Under the pieces are notes generated by a model, which had not been told where the DNA came from, did not search any database, and saw only the letters and a list, made by a program, of their open reading frames with translations. A program made the translations under genes and the position numbers. This document shows, in pieces, positions 11,956-23,900 of a stretch of DNA of 64,000 bases (positions are counted from its first letter, which is position 1; every line of letters begins with the position of its first letter). The DNA lies in contig PUQB01000311.1 of the NCBI GenBank assembly GCA_003024785.1, forward strand, positions 62,001-126,000, read 5' to 3'. The stretch comes from Selaginella tamariscina. Its lineage: Eukaryota; Streptophyta; Lycopodiopsida; Selaginellales; Selaginellaceae.

Positions 11956-14900
11956 TCACTTCTTCTTACGATTGAGCAATGCTGCAATTCGTGAACCACC
12001 AGTCCTACTTGACGTCGCTATTGCTTGGGTTGGGATTTCCTCTGGCTGGATGTTCTCTTTAATCCTGTTCATAGCAATTCTCCCGAGCTCAGGGTTCTTC
12101 TCAGTCCCAACAATGTTTCTCCCAGCTCGATAGCTGCAAGCATTGAGGACCCCGTACCACTGCCTATATCCCAGATAAGATCACCTGGCCGGGTGAGTCG
12201 TTCTATCACGAGCTGCATCAATCGAGTGCTCTTCGGTTGGTAGTCCATCCTGCATGTGAAGATAATGGTAAATACTTAAATTGTTGAAATGAAATGCCTA
12301 CCATGGTTCTTGGAACCGCTCAGGATTATCAACAAGAATTGTTGATGACAAACACGGATTATCGCGCAATCCTCTAGATGCATCTTGGAAGACAAGAAGG
12401 AGCAGGATGCTCTCCTGTTAAAACATCAAAAATCATTAATGAACTTCATGAATAAAGAAAAAAGTACCTTCATCTTGTTGCGGTAGCCCCAACCACGCCC
12501 TCTGTAGATGTAGTACGTTGCAGCAAGTTGAAGGTCCACCACACTTGCAGCTCGGACAACTTGATCCCAGGTGTTTGCTGCAGCAAACACAACCAACCAA
12601 CCATTTGCAGCCATATGCATACCTGCAAACTGGAGTGCTTCATCGAACTTCACTGGATCAAGGTAGAGGTATGGCGTATCACTCGTTGTATTTCCTGGCA
12701 AGGTCCCATTTGGAAGGTCGAAGATCACCAAGTTGAAACCATATTCTCCCGCAATATGCTGGTAGCGAGTCTGGCTGTCAGCTGTATGGTACCTGGCCAC
12801 CTGTGTCTGAACTTTTCTATAAGGAACCAGTCTAGCGCAGGAACCTCCTCTTCCTTCTCATCCGTGAGCACGGCCTGTTGCATCTCCTCGATGTCATCAA
12901 TCGCCAAGAAATTATCACCTCGAGTTGTAGCAAGTGAAGGGACGAATGTGACCAAGTCATCCTTGATGTCCATGGTTCCCTGCGATGGTAGCACTTCAGA
13001 TAAATTGAATAAGGCAGCTGGGTCGCGAGTAGTGGAGGTGCCAGCTACTGTATCTGAGTTCTTCTTTGACTGCTGCACAGGCTGACGCCGCTTTGCCTTG
13101 GCCTTTGTCTTCTTAATGAAGTCGACCTCTGCCGGATCCCATGAGATGCATGGGAGATCTTTTGAGTGTTCATTGTAGAGATCCTTCTCCCATGTTGGTG
13201 GTTGCCCAGGTGGATAATCAAGCCAGAACGGTACGTTTACACGTTCGAACTCTGTCAGGCCAGATCTTGTCTTCGACCACATGTGTGGTGCTTCCATGTA
13301 ATCTGACCAGAATACCATAGTCTGTGTGTGAGGCACCTTTCTCGCTGCGACATACCTGTAATGAACATATAGTAGTGTCAGAATGTAACATTGTCAAGAA
13401 GATCATCCTTACCTCCAAATCATCCTTCTTGCTGTCTCTTCGTGTTCGAGGAACTCTTTCAGCTCTATGGAGTAAGTGAACTTCACACACTCATGGAATG
13501 GCTGGAACATCACGTTCTTGCATTTTACCCGCACTTCATCGTACCAAGTCGTGAAATCTGTAACCGGCCTGGTCCACTCGCCATCCTCGATGAGTCCCGT
13601 GAGAATCTGGACTGCCTCCTCTCTGATCGCTCGCCAATACAAATCGATAATAAACCACCTTATCCACTCCTTATCCTGAACACCCGGCAATCCAAGTGTC
13701 TCTTGCTCTCTCTTCAGTTCGAGACGTACCAGTTTATTGAAGTACATGATTCTCGTCTCGTTTGGAATTCTCGCCCTTGAAAGCGCGTACAGCTTTTCCA
13801 ACCCCATCCATCTGCATTGTTTCCATGTGATTTGGGTCACCTTGTCGAACCACTCTTCACCCAATGCAGGATCGATGATGGCTAAGATCTTCATCATGCG
13901 CTTGTCATGCTTAATGTAGACCTGTTGTTGCTCCTGGTATTTGTTGCCTTTGGATGCCCTTGCAGCCTTCTCAAGATCATCCTCAATCTCACTCTGTAAT
14001 TCACAGACGTAATCAACTAAGTAATATAAGTGTGAGACGTGGTACCTCAAAAAAAATCTTTGCACAGATCAAATTCGGAAGTGGATGCCAAGCTTGTTGT
14101 CCAGTTGCGCTTTCCTTCCACTTTCTTATGTCATCTCGTTCCTTGTCACTGAGCCTGGCCAAGATCTTCGCTGTGCCCTCCTCACTGGTGCAACATGTCT
14201 TCACAGATAGCAGAAGATGTGGCAGTGTGGTTTGCACTGCCGTTGCGGAGGAACTGCATATTTGAAAATCTCGAAGTTAGTTAATCCTATGATCTAGAGG
14301 TCACTATGTTTACCTATTAATTTGCTGAAACATTGTCACAAGCTGAAGATTATCCATGACCCCAGCACGGATGAAGCCTGAACGCACTCTCACTGCCCAC
14401 TGATTCTTATCTTCCGTGTCTTCTATGTACAGCTTCTGAAGCACCTTTAGCCTGTGATTACCATCCCAACAGATGAACTTCTTCATCGAAAGCATTGGTG
14501 CCCATTGCCGGAACATGTCAGACTGAAGCTCCTCCTCAAAAGCCAAATGCTGAGCATACATCGCTTCATCGCTTCTCAATGCTGCCAGATCTGCATCTGT
14601 CATGGGGTCCCCAACTTGAAGGATGAACTGAGTGGTGTTGCGCAAATAACCAACTGCCTTCTTGAAACTCCTAGTCAAAGATTCCAGATCCGCTGGATTG
14701 ACTCTCCGCACCTGTTCATTTCCCAGAATTCGGCAAATAGGGACATCCGGTGCCTCTCCATATTCTCGGATTGTGATCTTCGCGAGAAGACGCACTGCAC
14801 TCTCCGAATGCATGCTGGCTGCAATGTTGTAAACTTCCTCATTATCTGGCACTTCTGCTTTACCCTTCTTCTTCTTCTTAGCAGCCTCTGAATCTCCAGC

Positions 14901-15272
14901 AGCTTTGCGTCGTCTCTTCTTGTTCTTGGGTTCATCCTCTTCGTCACTCGACAAAGTCACTGCGCATGAGGCTTGTGTGCCTTCTGTCTGCTCCTGTGTC
15001 TCCTGTGGTAAGACATCATCCTCAACTTCTTCAACAAAGTCTGATTGTTCTTGTTGGGGTTGAACTACATCCTCTTGCTCTCCTGACCAGTCCTGCTGGC
15101 TTGCCTGTTCAACTGGAGCATCACTTGAAGGTCCTTGTTCCTGAACCACAGCCAGCTTCCTACTTCCTCTCCCACGACCCCGACGCCCTCTCTGAATTGC
15201 AGCTCTAGCTTCTGCTTCTCTCTCAGTAGGCTCCTTCATCTTCTTTTCTTGTAAACGTTGTGAAGAGCGCAT
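11956..15272 (-). pseudogene. ParB-like / DNA methyltransferase gene carried by the MULE (copy 2)
   Basis: The exons on the - strand are 14314-15272, 14046-14253, 13413-13993, 12468-13355, 12302-12414 and 11956-12249, with five introns of 52-60 bp. Exons 1-3 and the first half of exon 4 are open, including the AT-hook/NLS region, the ParB-like segment (CWDGNHRLKVLQ) and the unassigned middle. This copy is therefore better than copy 1 at its N-terminus. A one-base loss near 12838 shifts the frame before motif IV. A second near 12120 shifts it just after DLIWDIGSGTGS. A 3-bp in-frame loss also occurs in exon 5. ParB-like domains joined to or paired with DNA methyltransferases are known from phages and bacterial mobile elements; here the gene is interrupted by introns and rides in a eukaryotic transposon. 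Catalytic activity is doubtful because motif IV reads DLPN rather than D/N/S-PPY/F/W. Confidence 0.75.
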
Positions 15273-16143
15273 CTACAAAAGCAATAAGGTTTAACAAAAA
15301 ACTGTAATAAATGTTCAAAGATGTTTAATAAAAATAAAAAAACATACTAGCCCTCACAGTCGGCGTGCCGACTGAGAGAGCAGTTGCTGTAAGTCCCAGT
15401 CGGCATGCCGATGGGCTGGCATCAAGACTGGGCCTGGCAACAAAGGGAGGCCCAGTCTGGGACTGGGAACGAAGCAGGCCCAGTCAAAATGCTAGGTGGG
15501 ACTAGAACAGTCAACCCTAGTCAAAATGCTGACTGGGGCTGGAACAGTCAACCCCGGTCAAAATGTTGACTGGATCTGGAACAGTCCACCCCAGTCGGCC
15601 TGCCGACTGGGACGGACAACGAAGTCAGTCCGAGTCGGCAGGCCGACTCGGATTTCTTGCAACTGTGAAGAGATGTAAAAAGATGAACAGATCATGAAAG
15701 ATCATGAGCAGATCATGAAGAAATCAGAAAATACTCACCCCCTCAATGGAAGCCTATTGTGATTAATCCCTGGAGCCACACTTGCTCCACGCTATGCCCC
15801 CAAATGAGCCCCTGCTCCACGAAAACCTAGCCGCCCTAGCTGCCCTAGCCGCCCTAATTGCAAAACCCTAGCCGCCCTAAATCAATTAAAAACCAACCTA
15901 ATTTCTGTAAACATATTGCATGCATGATCGCCACTTGTACATAGTAAAACTTTTTAATTTACAAAAAACCTACCCAGACGCAGTAAATTAATTTCACTCT
16001 TCTACCCAGACGCACGCAATTAATATTATTTTTAATATTTGTCAATGAAATGATTGCCTCACGACTAACAAACACATTAACCATCGTGTGTAATATGTTC
16101 ATTGTCTTTGAATTTTAACTTTTGTTTGTTCCATTTTTGCTAC
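15273..16143. promoter_or_regulatory. Divergent promoter region, MULE copy 2
   Basis: The inverted counterpart of 2912-3830. It is shorter because part of the palindrome cluster is deleted (near 15410-15440). The TAGGG/CGGC tandem repeat lies at about 15825-15880. Confidence 0.6.
15353..15651. repeat. Palindrome cluster in MULE copy 2
   Basis: Intact palindromes lie at 15590-15611 (CCCAGTCGGC arms) and 15630-15651 (CCGAGTCGGC arms). An imperfect one lies at about 15353-15376 and a damaged one at 15395-15415. One palindrome present in copy 1 is lost, as expected for deletion between hairpin-forming repeats. Confidence 0.8.
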
Positions 16144-19100
16144 ATGGCAAGAATCAGCTACAATGGTGTTGACAAGGACTTCCCTGCAGATGAAGATGGT
16201 ATTGCATTTGTCTTTGAAACAGATCTCAGGTCTGCATTTGACATTCCACCTTGGCAATCTTTTAAAGTGCTGCATTTGATGTCTGTTGTTGGTGGAGATG
16301 CTGCGAATGTTGAGGTAGAACCAGAAGGGGCAAGAGCTAGCAGTTTTGTGTATTACACACTTCTTCCTTCCAAAGGACCACTATTCCGGTTGGAGACAAC
16401 AGATCGGGACAATTCTATGGTAACAATACTTCGCAATAGTCAGAGATGTAGGATTGGGAAGCAACTGGTGGTCTCGTCATCGATTCAGCAAGTTGCTGAG
16501 GTCCCAGAAGATTGCAACGGAAATGTGATTTACGAGTTGCCAGCACACGAAACAATGAAGGACAAGTACAAAGGGATGAATAGGAAGGATGGGTGTGATT
16601 ACTGGACTCAACGCTGCACAACACATTGGAATGTTCCAGCTCGTGTTAGTCGCAGTTCATGTATTGGCCACATGAAATGCGTAAAGGAAACATGTCCGTT
16701 CATCAGCTTAAGTAAGAAAGCAAATGACTGCCAATTTAAGGGCACCATTGATAAAGTCCAGTTATCTTCAGATGGTAGAGTGCTTGGAATGAAGTGTGTG
16801 CATTGCAACAATGAGCCCCTTCTAGTGCAGACATGCTCCGTTGTTGCATATTACATAATTCCAGATGATATCACATGCACGAGGCTTTTCATCCATCTTG
16901 GAGAACATCAACATCCACGTAGACCACCCGAATCCATGGTCTCTAAAGACAGAGCTAAGGAGACAATCAACAAAGCAGTCGCTGCAACCCCAAGAACTAA
17001 TCAACGTGTCATAGAGTTTCAAGCAGCACGCAATATAATTTTGGAAAAACTGGTAACAGATTCTGGAGATGTATCATACGACAAGGTTCTGTCAGATCTA
17101 CTACCACTCACAAATCACCGCCGGTAAGCAAAAAAATTATTATTTCCTTTTGGAGATGCTTAACCTTTCCACTGTAGAACAAGAGAATGGATATCTCAGG
17201 CTAGAACAAGAGACACTCGTTTCAAAGAAGGTTACGAAGGACTTCTGCAGTTAAAGAAGAAGCTATCAATCCCATTCATACATGTTATCCACATACCCGG
17301 AATGGACCTCAACGGAGCTGAAGAGCAGCCTTTAATCTTCAAAATGACGGTTGCCGGCCCAGGATCCGGAATAGACTACATTAGAAGGTGTCAATCTGGA
17401 GGTGATCTCGAACAGCAGTGGGTGGTGCTAGACCACACATATCGTATTGATGATTGGTGTACACTGGGAATACATCTCTATGATCCATTGTAAGTATTAA
17501 CATATCTATGTTTTAAAATACTTACTAATATAATGCACTTATGTTTGTGTAGTTTAAGGTCGATGGTGACACTTGCTTATGGTGACATGATCAGGGAGGA
17601 TAGTGTGGCGGTGATCAAATTTTTGAACACTATGCTTCAAGTGTGCAGCAAGCAAGGACTTCATAATGTGAACTTTGCGGGGTTCATGTCAGATGAGTCA
17701 GGTGCAATTTGGTTAGCATTGCGTCAAGTTTTCAACAATGGGTCAAAGATGAGAGGAAGAGAAAGGAGTTGTTTGTTCCATTACATGCAGTCAGTGCGTC
17801 AAGTTACAAAGAAGTGGATACTTGAGGAACACAGGGAGGAGCACATGAACCTTGCACGCTCATGGCCTGCAGCACTAACCAACCAAGATAAGTTGGAACG
17901 ACGAGTAATGTTGGAGTCATTTTGGGAAGGCAGGTCCAGTAACGTTAGCGCTTTGCAAACATGGCTGTCATGGTGGGCAAGACATGAAGATCATATTTCC
18001 ATGACAGAGATAATTGACTTGACAGAAGATGGTGTTGCGAATGTGCCTACCACTAACAACTCCGAAGTTGTTCATGCAAGAGCACGAAGAGCAAGGCTGA
18101 CGAAGCGTGTTCCTTTGTTGGAGGCAACAATGTTAGATTTAACAGATGCTGTTTTCCAAAGTGCAAAGGTCAAGGCATCATTTGAAGGGAGATATTCAGG
18201 CACAGGTCCTTCCATGGAAACTCTTCTGAAACGTGCACAGCAGAAACTTTCAGCGGGAAAATCAGTGTCTCCAACAACTTTTGCAAATCTTGTTAGTGAT
18301 GAAGAGCATCTTGCAAGTCCAGAGTTTGCCTCTACAACAAATGTTCGTGTTCGAACCGTTCGTCAACCGTCAACTGGGGACCATGGGATTGATGCGCTTC
18401 GTACACATAGACATGACACACAATATGCAGAACAAGTCATCCCAAATGCACGCAGGAAAAAACTCAAGTTTCAAGATGTCAATGTCACTGAAAGAGAGAC
18501 GTTGATGACTCAGTGGGCCATCAGACGCATTGGGGAGGCAAGTCAGGTGAAATGTCTAGGTCTCACTCAGGACGGTAACAGCAAGTGTGGCAGACCCATA
18601 GGATATCCACATCGTGTACCGGCACCAGGATTTCACGGTAGACGGCAATATACAAATGCATTTGGGAACATTGAGTTCACTCATCAGATGTTATGGTTCT
18701 GCCCACGCGATTCTTGTTGCTTCAGACGACCATATGCAGGGATTCCTCCTGAGAGTATTCCAGAAGTTCCAGAGGTTTGGCCAGTTCAAAAAGGAACAAA
18801 CTTGAATGCAAATGAGGTTGAAGCTCTTCTGAAAGCAGGATTCAAGTTGGAGGGATTTGAAGAAATGGTAGACGACAGTAGTAGCCGAATGGATCGAACA
18901 CCATCACCACCAAGAGGAGAGGGAGCACATAGAGTACCAACATACCATGGACGGAGTGTGCGAACACCAACAAGAATGTCCAAGGAACATGAGAAACATT
19001 ACAACCAGGCAAAGATTCTTCAAGGTCGGATCAACAACGTGGAGGTGGTTCAAAGAGGGAAGACTGAGGCCTTCATTGTCTCTGCAGGCATGCAATCTGC

Positions 19101-19317
19101 TAAGGTAACAATTTCTACTGTTCCGTCATGCACTTGTGCAACTTTTCAGAAAGCCAAGAACTGGAGCCCCTGCCAACACATGTATTTTGTGTACACTCAT
19201 GTTCTTGGATTGGACCCAACGATTACTTACTTCTTACAGAGGCGGACCCTTACTCCAGCAGAAGTGCATCGGTTATTGGTTGATTGCAAGCGCAATGTCG
19301 AACCTGCGACCTTTTAA
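16144..19317 (+). CDS. MULE transposase, intact, three exons
   Basis: Exons 16144-17123, 17178-17489 and 17553-19317 join in frame across introns of 54 and 63 bp, giving about 1018 residues. I chose ATG 16144 (MARISYNGVD) because the upstream open extension starts from a non-ATG codon. A Cys/His-rich region (about residues 145-265, ending GEHQHP) resembles the WRKY/FLYWCH type of MULE N-terminal zinc finger. The DDE core shows LDHTYR (first Asp, about 413), FMSDESGA (second Asp, about 477) and the family CxxH motif SCLFH, with the catalytic Glu expected after it. Near the C-terminus, CTCATFQKAKNWSPCQH (about 957-974) is a SWIM zinc finger (CxC..CxH). The protein should cut and join the element ends in the nucleus and may mobilise copy 1 too. 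It is the only long gene here without a lesion. Confidence 0.85.
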
Positions 19318-19407
19318 GTCCAGTCGGTATAGTAAAGTCTAGTCGGCAAATAATTAGCGTTTTTCACTTGTTGGTCGGCATTTTATATGAAAGTTAAAGA
19401 TAATCTA

Positions 19408-19514
19408 CTTGGCAGAATATTCTAGAATATTCCCGTTTATTTGACAGAATATTCCTGGATATTCGGGAATATGCGAAAAGCCCGTTGTACGAAGCCCGGT
19501 TTTTGCTAATCCTC
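19408..19514. repeat. MULE terminal region, transposase side
   Basis: Contains GAATATTCTAGAATATTC (19415-19432), four perfectly phased GAA/TTC modules, followed by further modules to about 19472. The reverse complement of the end is GAGGATTAGCAAAAACCGGG. AGTCGGC copies lie just inside, at about 19321-19374. Confidence 0.75.
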
Positions 19515-19523
19515 TCTCTCTAA
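19515..19523. repeat. MULE target site duplication, right
   Basis: TCTCTCTAA, identical to 11738-11746. Confidence 0.8.
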
Positions 19524-19760
19524 CCACCTCTTCTACGCAGCAAATTTGTTATTAAAAATGTATGATTAAATGATAACATATGCCAGTCAAGAAACTATTT
19601 TTTTTATGTTAAACTTTTATATTACGGTTAATATTATCTCCAACACTGTGAATAGAGCAACTACTTTCCATAAATCTGAAAACTAGTTATTTTTAAAAAG
19701 TAACAAACTAATTTAGCATATTATTATTATTAGCAATTACAAAAAATTAGTAGCTTAATG
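19524..19760. other. Host DNA between MULE and Ty3 element
   Basis: Continues the LRR 3' flank interrupted by the MULE. It matches the reverse complement of about 47.83-48.06 kb. No gene. Confidence 0.6.
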
Positions 19761-19961
19761 TGTAAAGTTCCATGGTATATACTACATATATATGCCACGT
19801 ATACTCTGGCCATGTGACATTAGGATCCAGACACACTAATCTGGGCACTGGCTAATCTGGACACCATGATTTACTTGGTACCAAGAGTGCTAATCCTAGC
19901 ACAGACACTTAGTATAAATACCTTGTATCAGTCAGACCTAATCGAATCATTTGTATTCACA
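19761..19961 (+). repeat. 5' LTR of Ty3 element 1
   Basis: Homology to the 3' LTR is clear from 19761 to TATCA at 19930 and weak beyond. The right border is uncertain (19930 or the CA near 19961). Confidence 0.65.
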
Positions 19962-20046
19962 CCTTCTCATTGGTGGAGAAGTTGGGCAATCCTTTTCGGC
20001 TTAGTTTTTTTGTGTTCTTTTTGTCTCCCTCTTCCCTTGTGTTCTT

Positions 20047-20969
20047 GTGGTGATGGCGACCGAAGAAAGGTGGTTGCAGTTGTTCGATGCACTGCAATTG
20101 AGCGTGGCAAATCAACTGCTCTTTGCGAAAATTCACCAAGGAATGCAGCAGAATGCTAGTATGCCGCAGAGTTCCAATCCACACCTTTTGGGTTCCAATC
20201 CACGTTTCGTCCAGAATTCTTCAAGGGGAGTTTGGAAGACGTGTACCATTGGTGGGAACATTTTCAAGGGATTGCTGACTTATGGATGGTCTGACTCCCA
20301 GCGGTTGCGAGAGTTCCCAACGTGTTGCAAGGACTTGCCTTGCAATGGTACAATGGTGTCCCCGTTCTTGATCGACAAGATTGGAACATCTTATCCCAGC
20401 GTTCAAGCAAGCTTTTGGTAAGCCCGAGGATTCTGCTGCAGCTTTTCGTGAGCTCCATGACTTGAAGCAAGTGTCGGGAGAGACGTCCAGATTCGGGATT
20501 AAGTTTCGAAACTTGGTCAATCGTGCGATCCAAGCATGACAGAACGGGTACGTTGGGCTTGGCTCTTCGCCTGATTTGGCTGGCTTGGTGGAGGGATTTG
20601 GTCCTTCGACTGTGGAGGAGGCCTTGCGGATTGCACAACGATTTGAGAACTCATTGGGGCAGCACAACGTGTATATCCTGTATCGGCACCTATTCCTGGG
20701 ACATCCGATCCTGTTCCGATGGAGGTGGGTGCTGTTCAGATGGAGGACCAGTCCTCAGGCCGCAGGAGGGGCCCAGGCCAAGCTGCTGATCGCGTGGTCG
20801 TGGTCGGTCGTGGTCGTGGTCGTGGTGTGGTCGTGGGCGGAACATTCAGTGCTATGAGTGCCGAGGTTGGGGACATGTTGCACGAGCATGTGCAAATCGA
20901 CATCAAGTAGCTGCCATCGAGATTGCAGAAGAAGTGGAGACTCTTCCGCAGCCGGAAAACGAGGCATAG
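20047..20969 (+). pseudogene. gag remnant of Ty3 element 1
   Basis: Broken gag reading frames run from about 20047 (ATGVMATEER-like start in several frames). They end in a recognisable zinc knuckle at about 20850-20892, CYECRGWGHVARAC (CX2CX4HX4C), which binds RNA during particle assembly, and then a TAG at 20967-20969. Frameshifts between 20420 and 20830 prevent one continuous product. The knuckle is in a different frame from the pol frame that overlaps it from 20858. Confidence 0.7.
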
Positions 20970-23900
20970 TGCATGGGGTGTCAGAGGACCCATGCACTAG
21001 GCACATTGCACCACCTCTGAAGAACTTGATTCCAGCGCATGGTCGACACTTCCCCGAAGCACCTTTGTTCTTCCATGCTTGTGCGGGCATAGGGGTCTCG
21101 AGTGAGTTACTGGACACTGAGCGTTTTATGTTTGTGTTCTCCGGCATGGTAGAAGGAACTCCTGTTTCAGTCCTGGTGGACTCCGGATCCAGTATATCTT
21201 CTATCAATCGATCAGTAGCGGAGTCCTTGCACTTGCACACAGTACCAGCTGAGCGAACTTTGAAGGTAGTGTTTGCTGATAAGCAGTCTTTTGCTAGATC
21301 ACATCGAATTGCACATGTGCCTGTGGTGTTAGGAGGATACCATCATCTACTTCCGTTGCGGGTGATGCCGAGCCAAGTCCATGACATCATCCTCGGTGTC
21401 AATTGGCTTCGTGCGGTCAAGGCAAGATGTGATTTTGAAATGTGCACGTTGTCTATCCCAGGATGCCCCCCATTGCAGGCTACAGAACATGCACCGAATG
21501 GCATGGCGGCAACATTGCAGGGCATGATGGCGCCTAAGGCAGAGCCTTCTCCAGAGCAACGAGCTAAGGACATCAAGGAGCTGTTGGCGAGGTATCCGAG
21601 CCTATTCAAACCCATTGTAGGAGATGCAAATCCCCTGTTGACTACTCGGCATCACATCCCGACTGGTACAACTCAGGCGACGATCTCCAAAGGAGAAATA
21701 TATCTGAATCGTTGTGTGAGGGAGATGCTAGAGTTGAAGGTGATACGTAAGTCTCGAAGTCCATGGGCAGCAGAACCACACCTAGTTCCGAAGCCGGATG
21801 GGACTACACGTTTCACTATTGATTTCAGGCCATTGAACGATGTTTCTGTTCCAGATTCATATCCACTACCAAGGGTGGATGATTTGGTCGATGCATTGGG
21901 GAATAGCCGGTACTTCACTATTCTTGACATGGCTTCCGGCTATTGGCAGATCCCTATGGCTCCTGAAGATGCAGCAAAGACAGCATTTCGAACACCATCC
22001 GGCTTGTACGAGTTTACAGTCATGCCATTTGGGTTGGTCGGGGCCCCAGCAACCTTCCAGCGGATGATGGATGAGCTATTGGAGGGCTTTGAAGAATTTG
22101 CACGTGCGTACATCGATGACCTTCTTATTCACTCTGCTACGTGGGAGGAGCACCTTCAGCAGTTAGAGCGGGTCCTGCAGCGATTGGTGCAATACGGGCT
22201 GAAGTTGAAAGAGCAGAAGTGCAAGTTCGGATGTACCTCCTTGAAATACTTAGGATTCATCATCACGGCAGAGGGTGTGAAACCGGATCCCGAGAAGACC
22301 CTAGCTGTACGAGAATTTCCTGCTCCTGAGTCAGTGGCGGAGTTGCAGCGTTTCTTGGGAAAGGCAACATACCTAGCGAGGTTTGTTCCGCGGTTCTCAG
22401 ATTTGACAGCCCCATTGCGAGGATTGTTAAAACAAGGAGCTCAGTTCCGGTGGTCCAAGAAGTGTCAGAAGGCGTTCGAGGATGTTAAGGCATTGCTAGG
22501 ATCTCCACCTTTGTTGCGGTATCCGGACTTTGCCAAATCCTTTATTCTTCGGACCGATGCTTCAGATGTCGGGTTGGGGGCCGATCTGTTGCAGGAGACT
22601 CCCAATGGTCAGCGGTACCCAATCGCTTATGCAAGTCGGAGCCTTACTGAGGCAGAGAAAAATTATTCCACCACGGACAAGGAATGTCTGGCAGCCGTAT
22701 GGGCCTTTCAAAAGTTCCATGCATATCTACATGGCTCCAACACATTGTTGGAAACTGATCATGCTGCTGTCAACTCAATCATGAAGAGGAGGAATGTGAC
22801 GGGACGACTTGCACGTTGGGCGTTAATTTTGCAAGGGTATCGTTTTCGGGTTGTTCATCGCCCAGGGTCTAGCATGGCGGATGTGGATGCGTTATCCCGA
22901 GCTCCTGTGGTAGTAGCAGCCCCTGTAGCATTGTTGCCGGATGCCCTTCCTGATCGCGTACTTCCGAGGCGGGAAGACATTGTGGAGGCTCAAAAGATGG
23001 AGCCATGGATCAGGAGGTTGCGTGAAGTCTTGAGTAGTGAGGTACCCTGCGAGGATCTTAACTTTCGCACATATGCACGATCTTTCAGACTGATGGATGA
23101 CTTGCTTGTCTTTGTTGGAGACGGTTCCGAGTGTCGTGTGGTGGCACCACCAGTTTACATTAACTCCTGGTTGCAGTTCTTTCATGACAACCCGATGTCC
23201 GGACACATGGGATTCCAACGATGCCTTGAGAGGATTCGACAGCACTTGTATTGGCCCCGATTGCGACAAGACCTACATGAGTACATTCATACGTGTCCGG
23301 AGTGTCAACGGCATAACGTGTCCACACTTCCTCCTGCAGCAACCCTGGAACCAATTCGAGTTTCTCGCCCCTTTGAGCTGGTAGCGTATGACATCATGGG
23401 ACCATTCCCTGTGTCGCAGTTCGGTAATCGATACATCATTGTGTGCTCTGATTACTTGACTCGGTGGGTAGAAGTGTGTGCTTTGCCAGATGCTACAGCA
23501 ACTTCCATCATCAAGTTCCTACTAGCTCAAGTGGTGTGAGGCATGGTTGCCCCGAACGAATTTTATCGGATCAAGGACCAGGCCCAGCAGCGGAAGCAGT
23601 AGCTTTGTTGATGCGACGGTTGCAGATCCGACAATCTTTTGCCTCAGCTTATCATCCTGAGACTGATGGTTTGGTGGAGCGGTTGAACAGAACTTTCAAA
23701 GTCATGCTTGCCAAGTATGTGCGTCCTGACCATACGGATTGGGATATGTGGCTTCCATATCTCCAATTTGCTTATGTTTCAGCCCCTCACAAGTCAACAG
23801 GGATTTCCCCATTCAAAGCTTTGTATGGTCGTGAACCTGTATTGCCACCAGCAGTTGGCATTACTCCTCACGAAGCACGGTATATGGATGGGCGTATGTG

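Larger units (their letters stand above)
11747..19514 (+). mobile_element. Complete MULE copy 2 with transposase and ParB-like/methyltransferase cargo
   Basis: A 7768-bp element bounded by a 9-bp duplication. Its two ends align from the first base: GAGTCCCAACAAAAA at 11747 and, in reverse complement, GAGGATTAGCAAAAA at 19514, followed in both by GGGCTTC and GAATATTC blocks. This is a short, imperfect terminal inverted repeat. Transposase runs on + (16144-19317) and the cargo gene on - (11956-15272), divergently from a shared promoter. Most of the length is near-identical to copy 1, so both moved or were duplicated recently. Confidence 0.9.

Noticed and set aside
19866..20159. Small gene starting inside the 5' LTR of Ty3 element 1
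   Set aside because: It lies in the LTR and leader of the retrotransposon, lacks recognisable features and is out of frame with gag.
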